DNA of 33,344 nt from Croceitalea sp. Lineage in GTDB: Bacteria; Bacteroidota; Bacteroidia; Flavobacteriales; Flavobacteriaceae. The DNA lies in contig JABDND010000148.1 of NCBI GenBank assembly GCA_013001145.1, positions 1 to 33,344 on the forward strand, written 5' to 3'. Made by a program: the position numbers and the translations under genes. This document shows positions 1 through 8,627 of this stretch, one piece after another. A model generated the notes under the pieces. That model made no database searches. It was given only the letters and a program-made list of their open reading frames with translations, and was not told where the DNA came from. Position 1 is the first letter of the stretch. The number at the start of each line of letters is the position of its first letter.

Positions 1-1
1 C

Positions 2-838
2 CTGGAAATTACAGAACTCTCCACCCACCTTCAAGGACAGTTGGTAGCGGTTCATCCTGCCTATGACATCATGTTCGATAATTTTGCGCCACCGGAGTTA
101 AAAGGAAAACCAAAAGAGCGCACCAAATGGGCCATTGAAACTGTTAAAAAGGCCGCAACGGCAAGTAGGCGACTGGGTATAAAAGCACACGCGACTTTTT
201 CAGGGGCCTTGCTTTGGCATACCGCCCATCCCTGGCCACAAAGGCCTGCCGGTTTGGTGGAAATGGGATTTGAAGAATTGGCCAAGCGTTGGATGCCCAT
301 TCTGAACCATTTTGACAAGGAAGGTGTAGATGTATGTTATGAAATACACCCTGGTGAAGACTTACACGACGGCGATACTTTTGAACGCTTTTTAGCGGCC
401 ACCGGCAATCATAAACGCGTAAATATATTGTACGACCCAAGCCATTTTGTATTGCAGCAATTGGATTACATCACCTATATAGATCATTATCATGAATTTA
501 TTAAATCGTTTCATGTAAAGGATTCCGAATTTAACCCAACAGGTAAAAAGGGCGCCTTTGGAGGTTACAACGATTGGAGCGATCGCGCGGGTAGGTACCG
601 ATCCTTAGGTGACGGCCAGATTGACTTTAAAACCATATTTTCAAAATTGACCCAATATGGATGTGACGTTTGGGCCGTCATGGAATGGGAGTGTGTGATC
701 AAAAGTCCTGAGCAAGGTGCCCGAGAAGGGGCCAAGTTTATACAAGACCATATTATTGAGGCAACCCAAAAAACCTTCGATGATTTTGCGGGTGCTGAAA
801 TTGACAAGGAAGAACTAAAAAAAATATTGGGATTATGA
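2..838 (+). CDS. Sugar phosphate isomerase/epimerase-like TIM-barrel protein (5'-truncated)
   Basis: The reading frame is open from the left edge (codons begin at base 2), and residues before the TTG at 41 read as normal protein, so the true start lies outside the window. The protein belongs to the xylose-isomerase-like TIM barrel (AP_endonuc_2/IolE-like) superfamily. The expected metal ligands are visible: Glu in YEIHPGE, Asp in YDPSH, His in SFHVKD and Glu in VMEWEC, near the C-terminal ends of successive strands. Such enzymes epimerise, isomerise or hydrolyse keto-sugars in a metal-dependent way. It overlaps the next gene by ATGA, so the two are co-translated. The two following DUF1080 genes suggest a role in 3-keto-glycoside breakdown, where such barrels often accompany Gfo/Idh dehydrogenases (those would lie upstream, unseen). 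Family is confident; substrate is inference. Confidence 0.88.
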   Translation: MEITELSTHLQGQLVAVHPAYDIMFDNFAPPELKGKPKERTKWAIETVKKAATASRRLGIKAHATFSGALLWHTAHPWPQRPAGLVEMGFEELAKRWMPILNHFDKEGVDVCYEIHPGEDLHDGDTFERFLAATGNHKRVNILYDPSHFVLQQLDYITYIDHYHEFIKSFHVKDSEFNPTGKKGAFGGYNDWSDRAGRYRSLGDGQIDFKTIFSKLTQYGCDVWAVMEWECVIKSPEQGAREGAKFIQDHIIEATQKTFDDFAGAEIDKEELKKILGL

Positions 839-1581
839 GACAGGTATTTAGTATTGTGTTATTGGCATTGCTTTTTGGATGCAAGGAACAGCCAAAAAAA
901 GAAGAAGTTAAAGAAGACATGGTTATGAAAACAACAATTGATGACCAGAAGAATGAATGGACCATCTTATTTGATGGCACTTCAATGGATGGATGGCATG
1001 AATATCTGGGGGAAGGGGTTTCAGAAGCATGGAAATTGGAAGATGGTGCCATGGTATTTTATCCACCTAAAGAACGACCAGAGGGCAAAAGCTACAACAT
1101 CGTGACAGATGTGGCCTATACAAATTTTATGCTCTCTTTGGAATGGAAAATCAGTGAGGCGGGCAATAGCGGCATTTTTTGGGGCGTTTTTGAAGACCAC
1201 AAATTTGGGCAGCCATATCAAACAGGTCCCGAAATTCAAGTCTTGGATGATTTGGCACATCCTGACGCTAAAAATGGAACAACCCACCAAGCAGGCTCCC
1301 TTTATGATATGGTAGCACCCAGCCAGAAAGTTGTAAAACCAGTTGGGGAGTGGAATGAATGCATTATTACAGTGGACCACAAAACAAATAATGGCAGCGT
1401 GGTGCTAAATGGGGTTGAGATTGTAACATTTGCGGTGCATGGCGAAGCTTGGGATGCCATGGTGGCCAAATCAAAATTTGCCGACTGGGAAGGCTTTGGA
1501 AAATATCAAACTGGTAGAATTGGACTTCAAGACCATGGTGATATTGTAGCGTTCCGCAATATAAAAATCAAAGAATTATAA
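835..1581 (+). CDS. DUF1080 (3-keto-disaccharide hydrolase-like) lipoprotein
   Basis: This 248-residue protein has a lipoprotein signal: basic start, hydrophobic run, and lipobox LFGC with Cys16 as the likely lipidated residue. The rest is one DUF1080 domain (PF06439, concanavalin-like jelly roll), about residues 42-248. Visible family motifs are LFDGTSMDGW at the start, NSGIFWG, PEIQVLDD, GEWNE, and the closing GRIGLQDHG followed by FRNIKIKEL. Members of this family have been linked to hydrolysis or elimination of 3-keto-glycosides in the periplasm. The start ATG overlaps the stop of the upstream TIM-barrel gene (ATGA), and the next gene begins one base after the stop, so all three form an operon. 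The second DUF1080 protein is a diverged paralogue, not a tandem copy. Exact substrate cannot be read from the sequence. Confidence 0.88.
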   Translation: MRQVFSIVLLALLFGCKEQPKKEEVKEDMVMKTTIDDQKNEWTILFDGTSMDGWHEYLGEGVSEAWKLEDGAMVFYPPKERPEGKSYNIVTDVAYTNFMLSLEWKISEAGNSGIFWGVFEDHKFGQPYQTGPEIQVLDDLAHPDAKNGTTHQAGSLYDMVAPSQKVVKPVGEWNECIITVDHKTNNGSVVLNGVEIVTFAVHGEAWDAMVAKSKFADWEGFGKYQTGRIGLQDHGDIVAFRNIKIKEL

Positions 1582-1582
1582 C

Positions 1583-2350
1583 ATGAACAAGCTTTTTCAA
1601 AGTGCCATCTTGTTTTTCATGGCACTAATATGCCATGGTCAAAATACCAATTCTGCTACCGAGAAGGAACCAAAAACACCAGAAGAAACGGAAGTATACA
1701 AACCAGTGCCGCCCAAAGTCTCCATTAAAGCGAACGGTGTGCCTTCAGATGCCCTTGTTTTATTCGATGGCACTGATTTTGAACATTGGGTCAGCACAGT
1801 TGATGGCAATGCGGTACAATGGCACCTAAATGAAGATGGCAGCATGACCGTTAAAAACAAAGCGGGCGATATAAAGACCAAACAAGATTTTGGTTGTGTT
1901 CAATTGCATTTAGAGTGGAGTTCCCCCGCCAGTGTAGCCGGCAAATCCCAGGGCCGGGCCAATAGTGGTGTATTTTTGCAAGATCGGTATGAAGTGCAAA
2001 TACTTGATAACAACGATAATGATACCTATGTTAATGGCCAGGTAGGGGCCATTTATAAGCAGTCCGTTCCTTTGGCTATGGCTTCGGTCCCGTCTGGAGA
2101 ATGGAATGCATACGATATCATATACCATCAGCCCAGATTCAATGATAAGGGCGAAAAAACAGAACCGGCGACCATAACCGTACTTCAAAATGGGGTATTG
2201 ATTCAAGACCATTTTAAAATAAAGGGTACTACAGAATATATTGGTTGGCCAAAAAATGAAGCCCATGGTAAAGGACCCATTAAATTGCAAGACCATCGTG
2301 ACAATAGCAGGGTCAGTTTTCGCAATATTTGGTTAAGGGAACTGCACTAA
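1583..2350 (+). CDS. DUF1080 (3-keto-disaccharide hydrolase-like) exported protein
   Basis: This 255-residue protein begins with a signal peptide (about residues 1-20, ending CHGQ) that looks cleaved by signal peptidase I rather than lipidated. A polar, Pro/Glu-rich linker (about 22-50) leads to a DUF1080 jelly roll. Shared motifs are LFDGTDFEHW, a region aligned to NSGIFWG that reads NSGVFLQ, YEVQILD, GEWNAYD, and the C-terminal IKLQDHRDNSRVSFRNIWLRE. It begins one base after the stop of the first DUF1080 gene and closes the operon; no terminator hairpin follows. The pair probably acts on exported or imported keto-glycosides with the upstream TIM-barrel enzyme. Having one lipidated and one soluble paralogue suggests different substrates or different placement in the periplasm, which is inference. 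Confidence 0.86.
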   Translation: MNKLFQSAILFFMALICHGQNTNSATEKEPKTPEETEVYKPVPPKVSIKANGVPSDALVLFDGTDFEHWVSTVDGNAVQWHLNEDGSMTVKNKAGDIKTKQDFGCVQLHLEWSSPASVAGKSQGRANSGVFLQDRYEVQILDNNDNDTYVNGQVGAIYKQSVPLAMASVPSGEWNAYDIIYHQPRFNDKGEKTEPATITVLQNGVLIQDHFKIKGTTEYIGWPKNEAHGKGPIKLQDHRDNSRVSFRNIWLRELH

Positions 2351-2408
2351 TGCTTAAAAGAGTTGTCAAACATAGTAAATCCAACGTTTTATAAAATTCA
2401 ATTTTGGT

Positions 2409-2416
2409 TACCTTTG
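2409..2416 (+). promoter_or_regulatory. Probable -7 element for the yicC-gmk-nadD operon
   Basis: TACCTTTG is an exact match to the Bacteroidota -7 consensus TAnnTTTG and lies 20 bases upstream of the yicC ATG, so the leader would be about 14 bases. The -33 region, 19 bases further upstream, reads only TTTT-like sequence, so this half of the promoter is weak. It is the only good candidate in the 86-base gap after the DUF1080 gene. Confidence 0.5.
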
Positions 2417-2436
2417 GCCAAATTTAGTCCCGTCCT

Positions 2437-3294
2437 ATGATTCAATCCATGACCGGTTTCGGTAAACACGTTGTTCAACTTCCGTCAAAAAAAATTACCA
2501 TTGAAATCAAGTCGTTGAATAGCAAAAACATTGATATTAATGCAAGAATACCGCAGGCATATCGTGATAAGGAACTGGAATTGAGAAAAACCATATCCGA
2601 TGCCCTCATGAGGGGTAAAATTGATTTTACTTTGACTATTGACATTACAGGCGAAGAGACCACCACCCAAATCAATGCTGGTGTGGTCAAAAAGTACATG
2701 CAGCAATTAAAGGCCATCGCGCCGGGTGATGACGTTAAGCTTTTGGAAATTGCACTGCGTATGCCAGACACGTTGAAGACCGATACGGATGATATTGACA
2801 TAGAAGAATTTAAAAGTATTAAAAGGGCATTGACCGAAGCGCTCGCAGCAATCAATAAATTTAGGACCCAAGAAGGCAAAATGTTGGAAGAAGATTTTTT
2901 AAATCGAAGCAGCGCACTTTCCAATCTGTTAGATCAGGTTGAAAAAATGGATGAAAACCGATTGGGAACCATCAGGGAACGACTGGAAAAAGCTGTGGCC
3001 GACCTTAAGGTAGAATTGGATAAAAATAGGTTTGAGCAAGAACTTATCTATTACCTTGAGAAATATGATATTACCGAAGAAAAAGTACGATTGGCCAATC
3101 ATTTGGACTATTTTGATAAAACACTAAAATCAAGGGATTCCAACGGAAAAAAATTGGGCTTTATTTCGCAAGAAATTGGCCGAGAAATCAATACCATTGG
3201 TTCCAAGGCCAATTATGCACCCATGCAACAGCTGGTGGTACAGATGAAAGATGAACTTGAAAAAATTAAAGAACAAATGCTGAATGTATTATGA
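2437..3294 (+). CDS. yicC: YicC family endoribonuclease
   Basis: This 285-residue protein has the typical length and both ends of the YicC family. The N-terminus is MIQSMTGFGK, followed by EIKSLNSKNIDI and the RGKIDFTL region. The C-terminal DUF1732 part contains EEKVRLANHLDYF, GKKLGFISQEIGREINTIGSKAN and a final KEQMLNVL, very close to the family consensus. YicC proteins are cytoplasmic endoribonucleases implicated in RNA turnover. The stop overlaps the gmk start (ATGA), and the yicC-gmk pairing is conserved across many bacteria. I chose the ATG at 2437 because MTGFGK-type N-termini normally begin within a few residues of the start. A TAnnTTTG element lies 20 bases upstream. Confidence 0.95.
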   Translation: MIQSMTGFGKHVVQLPSKKITIEIKSLNSKNIDINARIPQAYRDKELELRKTISDALMRGKIDFTLTIDITGEETTTQINAGVVKKYMQQLKAIAPGDDVKLLEIALRMPDTLKTDTDDIDIEEFKSIKRALTEALAAINKFRTQEGKMLEEDFLNRSSALSNLLDQVEKMDENRLGTIRERLEKAVADLKVELDKNRFEQELIYYLEKYDITEEKVRLANHLDYFDKTLKSRDSNGKKLGFISQEIGREINTIGSKANYAPMQQLVVQMKDELEKIKEQMLNVL

Positions 3295-3890
3295 GTAAAG
3301 GAGGTAAGCTTCTAATTTTTTCAGCGCCATCGGGCAGTGGCAAAACCACTATTGTCAGATACCTTTTGGAACAGCCCGAACTTAATTTGGCTTTTTCTGT
3401 CTCTGCAACTTCACGACCACGCCGGGGCAAGGAAAAAAATGGAGTCCATTATTATTTCATGACCATTTCAGAATTCAAAAGGCATATTAAGAACGATGAT
3501 TTCATCGAGTGGGAAGAGGTGTATCGCGATAGCTTTTATGGCACGCTTAAAAGTGAGGTTGAGCGTTTGTGGGCCGAAGGCAAGAACGTTATTTTTGATA
3601 TAGATGTCGTGGGAGGCTTGCGAATAAAAAAGAAGTTCCCAGATAAAACCCTCGCAGTTTTTGTGAAACCGCCGAGTGTGGACGAGCTTAAAATACGGTT
3701 GAAAAAGCGCAGTACCGAAAGCGATGATAAAATCAATATGCGCGTGGCCAAGGCTTCGATAGAATTGGCTACGGCTCCGCAGTTTGACAAAATCATCAAA
3801 AATTATGATCTTGACACTGCTCTGAAAGAAGCCCACAAAATGGTTGCTGAATTTGTTGGGGTCACGGCAGACGAACCTGAGAAAGAATGA
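3291..3890 (+). CDS. gmk: Guanylate kinase
   Basis: This 199-residue enzyme converts GMP to GDP with ATP in the cytoplasm. The P-loop is visible near the N-terminus as SAPSGSGKTT (about residues 11-20). It is followed by the GMP-binding segment SATSRPRRGKEKNG, the FYGTLKSEVE motif, and FDIDVVGGLRIKK, which corresponds to the family's D-x-D-x-Q-G segment with Val in place of Gln. Length is normal for bacterial guanylate kinases (about 190-210). The start overlaps the yicC stop by four bases, and its own stop overlaps the nadD start in the same way, so translation of all three genes is probably coupled. Confidence 0.97.
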   Translation: MSKGGKLLIFSAPSGSGKTTIVRYLLEQPELNLAFSVSATSRPRRGKEKNGVHYYFMTISEFKRHIKNDDFIEWEEVYRDSFYGTLKSEVERLWAEGKNVIFDIDVVGGLRIKKKFPDKTLAVFVKPPSVDELKIRLKKRSTESDDKINMRVAKASIELATAPQFDKIIKNYDLDTALKEAHKMVAEFVGVTADEPEKE

Positions 3891-4474
3891 AAAAAGTCGG
3901 GTTATATTTTGGCACCTTTAATCCCATTCACATCGGTCATTTGGTAATCGCAAATCATATGGTTGAATTTTCCAATCTGGATGAGGTTTGGTTGGTGATT
4001 ACACCCCAAAGTCCATTCAAGACCAAAAAGACTTTACTCGATGACAATCATCGATATCAAATGGTTTTTGAAGCAACGGCAGAATACCCCAAATTAAAGC
4101 CGAGCAAAATCGAATTTGAATTGGAACAACCCAATTACACCATAAATACCTTAGTGCATTTGGAGGAAAATTATGGTAGGGAAATTCAATTTTCACTCTT
4201 GATGGGAGAAGATAATTTGAAAGGGTTTCACAAATGGAAAAATTATGAGGCGATACTTGAGAATTATTCCATCTATGTATATCCGCGCATTGCAGCGGGT
4301 AAAGTAGACCATCAATTTAAGAACCACCCCAAGATACATAAGGTCGAAGCGCCCATAATGCAAATTTCATCGACTTTCATTCGAAAACAACATGCTGCTG
4401 GCAAAAACATAAGGCCCATGTTACCGGAGGCTGTTTACAGGTATATGGACGAGATGAACTTTTATCGCCCTTGA
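3887..4474 (+). CDS. nadD: Nicotinate-nucleotide adenylyltransferase
   Basis: This 195-residue cytoplasmic enzyme adenylates nicotinate mononucleotide to deamido-NAD in NAD synthesis. The nucleotidyltransferase signature GTFNPIHIGH (about residues 9-18) and the C-terminal ISSTFIRK motif (about 163-170) are both present. Other conserved pieces are VITPQSPFK and LLMGEDNLKGFHKWKNYE. The ATG overlaps the gmk stop (ATGA), closing a three-gene housekeeping operon. Its stop is only eight bases from the stop of the convergent GH130 gene, with no hairpin between them, so transcripts of both strands probably run into each other. Confidence 0.96.
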   Translation: MKKVGLYFGTFNPIHIGHLVIANHMVEFSNLDEVWLVITPQSPFKTKKTLLDDNHRYQMVFEATAEYPKLKPSKIEFELEQPNYTINTLVHLEENYGREIQFSLLMGEDNLKGFHKWKNYEAILENYSIYVYPRIAAGKVDHQFKNHPKIHKVEAPIMQISSTFIRKQHAAGKNIRPMLPEAVYRYMDEMNFYRP

Positions 4475-4482
4475 ATGTGTAT

Positions 4483-5595
4483 TTATCTTGGTGCTCTGAC
4501 CATGCCAACCATACTATCGGCTGTACCGTAGAACATTAGCCATTCGTTTTTAAAATAAACAAGTCCTTCCAAAAAAGTAGTTCCATCTTTGTATTGGCCC
4601 GATTTTTCAAAAGGAAGTTCTGGTTGAATAAACGGATGGTTAGAACGATCCAATAATTTCCAGGGTTCATTGGCGTCAAAGAGGGCTTGGCCGCCAGTGT
4701 AGACCCTATTGCCCAAAGTAGGGACGCCTATATTGCTGCTATTGCCGGCATTATACATGACTACAATACCTTTTTCGGTCAATAATGGCGGTGGGCCTGC
4801 CTCTACCAGCCATGAATCAAAATAGCCGGGTCTTGGATTTAAAACTGGAGTTAATTGTCCTTCATAATTTTCTAAAGGAGTCCAATCAATCAAATTCTCA
4901 GAATAGGCAAGCCAAATATGGGGTACCCCGTAATACATCCAATATTTTCCATTGATTTTCGCCGCCACCAACTTACCTGCTTTAAGAACGGTTACAATGG
5001 CACCAGATTTGGTTTCTCGATTATGGTATTTTCCATTGGCATAACTTTCAAAAATAGGACCATGTTTCATCCAACGCTTTAAATCTGTTGATGTGGCCAC
5101 CGCCAATCGAGGGTATTCCCTGTTCCATTGGGTATAGGTCAAAACATATTGCCCATCTTCAGTTTCAACTATTCTGGGATCCTCGGTGCCACCAGGCCAT
5201 TCGTATTTTTGTTGATCATCATTTTGAGGATAAAAAATAGGAGTGTCAATTGTTTTATAATTTTCCCCATCCGCAGAATAGGCCATGCCAATTCGTGAAG
5301 TATGCCCTCCTATTTCTTTCTCTCCCAAGCGTTCTTCAGCCCGATAAAGCACAAACACCGTATCGTTTTTCATTATGGCGGCTGGATTAAAAGTGGCCAT
5401 TGATTCCCACCGCACAATTTTTTGGCTTATTGGATCTTTAAATGAGCTTGAATCATTTTTTTCAATAATTGGCTTGGCATTTTGTGGCCTTTTAAATGGC
5501 CCCAACATCCATTCTTTTTCAACCGATTGGCTATAAAGGCCTTGTACTAGAATAAAAGCGAATAACACATATGAACTTCGAAGCATGGTTTTCAA
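4483..5595 (-). CDS. Exported GH130-family glycosidase
   Basis: This 370-residue protein begins with a signal peptide (about residues 1-23, ending LYSQ). It is followed by a five-bladed beta-propeller of the GH130/DUF377 type. Motifs seen are FNPAAI (69-74), GGTEDPR (135-141, with Asp139 the likely catalytic acid), VEAGPPP (264-270) and FYGTADS (355-361). GH130 contains phosphorylases and hydrolases acting mainly on beta- or alpha-linked mannose. Export argues for hydrolysis, because phosphorolysis is useful only inside the cell; that is inference. The start overlaps the stop of the upstream DUF6503 gene by four bases (ATGA), so it is the second gene of a two-gene operon. An alternative start is Met4 at 5586. 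No SusC/SusD pair is nearby, so it is not part of a visible polysaccharide locus. Confidence 0.85.
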   Translation of the reverse strand: MKTMLRSSYVLFAFILVQGLYSQSVEKEWMLGPFKRPQNAKPIIEKNDSSSFKDPISQKIVRWESMATFNPAAIMKNDTVFVLYRAEERLGEKEIGGHTSRIGMAYSADGENYKTIDTPIFYPQNDDQQKYEWPGGTEDPRIVETEDGQYVLTYTQWNREYPRLAVATSTDLKRWMKHGPIFESYANGKYHNRETKSGAIVTVLKAGKLVAAKINGKYWMYYGVPHIWLAYSENLIDWTPLENYEGQLTPVLNPRPGYFDSWLVEAGPPPLLTEKGIVVMYNAGNSSNIGVPTLGNRVYTGGQALFDANEPWKLLDRSNHPFIQPELPFEKSGQYKDGTTFLEGLVYFKNEWLMFYGTADSMVGMVRAPR

Positions 5596-6299
5596 TTTAT
5601 GGTTAATATATCGGTGCCCAAATAAGTATTGTCCTTATTGTAATACCATGCACGGGTTTTTGGCATTTTAATACCTTCTATTATTTCCAATCCACTCAAT
5701 AAAATGTATTCTCCGTCATTTTTGGTCTCATCATGAAAAAATTGATAAACTTCCATTGCATAGCTCATGGGGTCAAAATAAAAATACCAAATATCCTCTC
5801 CCACTTCAAGATCATAACCAACCCGTAGAACCAAGTACTCTTTGTTTTTAAATGTTTTCTTATATACTGTGGGGTCTACAATGGCTCCAGGATCTTTTAA
5901 TTTCATGGGTAGTCCGTATAAATACGAATAGTAGTTTTTCATCATGTTCCCTCGTTCACAATTTAGTTTGAATTTGGTACGGTCCGCTTCAGATATATTT
6001 GTATTGTCGTTCAAACTAATTTGACATTCGTTTTTCTTCAACACATATGAGTAGGTGTCACTGTCTTTTTCGACCGTAAGTGTAAAATTCTGTTCAGGAT
6101 TGTTCAAAATAATACTGCTAATCCGATCAGTAGAATTAGGTGTTTTCATAATCACTGTAAACTGTCCGTCAAATTGATGCCATTGCTTATTGGGATCATG
6201 AAAAGCAATGGATCGATCAAGCAATTCCTGGCCACTGATTTTTTGTCCCATTATTGGACAAACCATCAGTAAAAAAATAAAGAAACATAAAGAACGCAT
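5592..6299 (-). CDS. DUF6503-type exported protein
   Basis: This 235-residue protein starts with a signal peptide (about residues 1-18, ending IMGQ). The mature part is rich in beta strands with no membrane segments. It resembles DUF6503/outer-membrane lipoprotein carrier-like proteins that are common and uncharacterised in Flavobacteriaceae. Recognisable stretches are ELLDRSIAFHDP at the mature N-terminus, a run of short amphipathic strands, YSYLYGLPMKLKDPGA, and DIWYFYFDP near the C-terminus. Two cysteines, in KKNECQ and KLNCERG, could form a disulfide. It is the first gene of an operon with the GH130 enzyme, by a four-base overlap. A 14-bp perfect palindrome lies about 23-36 bases upstream. 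Function is unknown; a lipid- or ligand-binding role is only a guess from the family fold. Confidence 0.75.
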   Translation of the reverse strand: MRSLCFFIFLLMVCPIMGQKISGQELLDRSIAFHDPNKQWHQFDGQFTVIMKTPNSTDRISSIILNNPEQNFTLTVEKDSDTYSYVLKKNECQISLNDNTNISEADRTKFKLNCERGNMMKNYYSYLYGLPMKLKDPGAIVDPTVYKKTFKNKEYLVLRVGYDLEVGEDIWYFYFDPMSYAMEVYQFFHDETKNDGEYILLSGLEIIEGIKMPKTRAWYYNKDNTYLGTDILTIN

Positions 6300-6321
6300 A
6301 GCAAACCATTAGTATTTGGTT

Positions 6322-6335
6322 AAATGTATACATTT
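6322..6335. promoter_or_regulatory. Perfect 14-bp palindrome upstream of the DUF6503-GH130 operon
   Basis: AAATGTATACATTT is self-complementary over 14 bases with no spacer. It sits 23-36 bases upstream of the DUF6503 ATG. On the minus strand it overlaps TACATTTA, one base off the TAnnTTTG -7 consensus. This suggests an operator over a promoter. It lies downstream of the phosphate-transporter gene stop but is not followed by a T tract, so a terminator is unlikely. Confidence 0.35.
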
Positions 6336-6353
6336 TCAAACGGAAAGATTCCA

Positions 6354-8627
6354 CTATTTTTCTATGGTTGCTGGTGCAACAGAGCTATCATGTTCCACAT
6401 AGTATAATTCCAAAAGTTTCATAGTGGCTTTGATGAGGTCTTTGGTCTCCGTAAGTATTGAGAAATAGAGCGTTGTATTTTTAGGACTTGACTCTTCGGT
6501 TCGGGTGCGGGCGACTTGCCTTTCAATTTTATCGGAAACTAATTTTAAAAGTGTAACCCTTGTTTGAAGCATTGCCTCTATTACATGAAAAGATCTATTT
6601 TCAAAGGTCTTTTGTGTATCCATAAAAAGCTTCTCAAGCATAATATCCAATTCTTTTAATTCTTTAATTTGATTGTACTTGAGTTTTCTATGGTTATTAT
6701 GCACATGTTTATGGCTCAAGTTGGCAATATATTCCAAAGACTGCGATATGTCTTGTAAGCGACCAACGAGATTAAGGTAAAAATTACTGGCTCCGCCAAC
6801 ACTTTGTTCATCAAGGTTTTTGATGAAGTAATACATATTGTTGTTAAGCCCATCTATCTCAGAAGATAATTTTGCAATTCCTTTTTTATTTTTTGACAAT
6901 AGTTCAATGTCATGCTTGGCTAATCCATTGATGGAATAGGTATATATCCTATTGCTTCGTTTGATCATTTTGGCAATATTATCGGCACTTTCTTCTATGA
7001 CACCTTGTATGGAAGAGCTCTCAGCCCTTCGCAAACTATCTTCTGCCTTGATCACTTTGGTTTTTTTGTTGTGGGCTATATAATTTCGCAAAAGGACTGC
7101 GGCGGCAAAGACCAATAACACAACAAGGGCTATGAAACCTCCTAGATGTAGCAAATATGCAATGACGGCCGCTGCGATAAAGGCGCTCAGTGCAGTAAAG
7201 AACCAGCCACCGATAACGTTTAATACGCCTGCCACCCTGTAAACAGCGCTTTCTGCACCCCAAGCCCTGTCGGCTAATGATGTTCCCATGGCCACCATAA
7301 AGGTCACATAGGTCGTTGACAGTGGGAGTTTCATTGAAGTTGCGATGGAGATCAATACAGAGGCTACCATTAAGTTTACAGCAGCCCGCACCATATCGAA
7401 GGCCGGCATATCTTGCAACTTGCTTTTGGGCACATAAATACTTGGCACTTGAAACTGTTTGTCTATTCTTTTTTGAAGTCCTGATGGGATGATACCTGAT
7501 ATATTTTCAAAGGCAACTACACTGAGTTTTACTATTTGGCGCGACAAGTAATTGGGTTGAAAACGCTCTTCGCCCTCATCTTGTCTTGCCAGATCAACGC
7601 TTGTTTTAACCACACTTTTGGCTTTTGATGAAAACCATAAGGTAACCACCATGACCACACCAGAAAACAACAAAATCAAGGTTGGAGTTTGTACGGCCGC
7701 TGTTAGTCCTTCCATATTATAATCCATAGCCGCAATACCTGACCCTTGCCACTCTTGAAATGATTGTAGTGCCGCTATGGGAACGCCAATAAAATTCACC
7801 AAGTCGTTGCCCGCGAAGGCCATGGCCAGAGCAAAAGTGCCCAGCACAATCACCAAGCGGTAAACGCTCCATTTTAAAAGCTGTGCAAAAATCCAAGATA
7901 TTAATGACCAGAACGCAAAGTTGGCCAAGAGAAAGGTCATGGGCGAATCATAAATGAATTGAAGGATTGCCTCATTGAACAAATCGGCACTTTTAAGGCC
8001 TTTTACGATTATAAAATATATTATCGACGTAATGGCAAAGCCTCCAAAAACGCCTTCAATCCATTTAGGCCTTTGCTCAAAATTGAACGACACCAATATT
8101 CTGGTAAAGTATTGAATAATTGCTCCTATGGTAAATGCAATGAAAACGGATAGTAGGATTCCGAAAATGATTTCTGTGGCTTTCTCGGTATTGATATAAG
8201 ATGCAAGATCCACAAAACCACCATTCAGGCTTATTATTTTCACCATGGAAATGGCTACCGAAGCGCCCAATAGTTCAAATACAATGGATACTGTAGTTGA
8301 AGTTGGCATCCCCAATGTATTGAAAAAGTCAAGCAGCAAAATATCGGTGATCATTACCGCCATAAAAATGATCATGATTTCTGCAAATACGAACTGTTCA
8401 GGATTGAAAATACCTTTACGCGCCACCTCCATCATACCGCTTGAAGACATTGCACCAAAAGCAATACCCAAACTGGCTACAATCATTATGGTTTTAAAAG
8501 AAATAGCCTTAGATCCTATGGCAGAATTCAAAAAATTGACGGCATCATTGCTCACGCCCACCACCAAATCGGTTATGGCGAGAATGGCCAAGGCAACAAT
8601 CATGAACAAATATATATTCTCTTCCAT
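6354..8627 (-). CDS. PiT-family inorganic phosphate transporter with C-terminal PhoU-like domain
   Basis: This 757-residue inner-membrane protein imports phosphate by ion symport. PiT signatures occur in both halves: GVSNDAVNFLNSAIGSKA near residue 24, with MPTSTTVSIVFELLG, and GNDLVNFIG in the middle, with LPLSTTYVTFMVAMGTSLADRAWG near residue 425. Roughly ten to twelve hydrophobic helices extend to about residue 515. The last 240 residues are hydrophilic, helical and rich in Lys/Glu, with segments such as EESADNIAKMIKRSN. They resemble PhoU helical bundles that in other bacteria are a separate gene. The long form is common in Bacteroidota. It is transcribed alone, divergent from dgt across 152 bases. 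Whether the tail senses phosphate or regulates the pore cannot be seen. Confidence 0.9.
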   Translation of the reverse strand: MEENIYLFMIVALAILAITDLVVGVSNDAVNFLNSAIGSKAISFKTIMIVASLGIAFGAMSSSGMMEVARKGIFNPEQFVFAEIMIIFMAVMITDILLLDFFNTLGMPTSTTVSIVFELLGASVAISMVKIISLNGGFVDLASYINTEKATEIIFGILLSVFIAFTIGAIIQYFTRILVSFNFEQRPKWIEGVFGGFAITSIIYFIIVKGLKSADLFNEAILQFIYDSPMTFLLANFAFWSLISWIFAQLLKWSVYRLVIVLGTFALAMAFAGNDLVNFIGVPIAALQSFQEWQGSGIAAMDYNMEGLTAAVQTPTLILLFSGVVMVVTLWFSSKAKSVVKTSVDLARQDEGEERFQPNYLSRQIVKLSVVAFENISGIIPSGLQKRIDKQFQVPSIYVPKSKLQDMPAFDMVRAAVNLMVASVLISIATSMKLPLSTTYVTFMVAMGTSLADRAWGAESAVYRVAGVLNVIGGWFFTALSAFIAAAVIAYLLHLGGFIALVVLLVFAAAVLLRNYIAHNKKTKVIKAEDSLRRAESSSIQGVIEESADNIAKMIKRSNRIYTYSINGLAKHDIELLSKNKKGIAKLSSEIDGLNNNMYYFIKNLDEQSVGGASNFYLNLVGRLQDISQSLEYIANLSHKHVHNNHRKLKYNQIKELKELDIMLEKLFMDTQKTFENRSFHVIEAMLQTRVTLLKLVSDKIERQVARTRTEESSPKNTTLYFSILTETKDLIKATMKLLELYYVEHDSSVAPATIEK

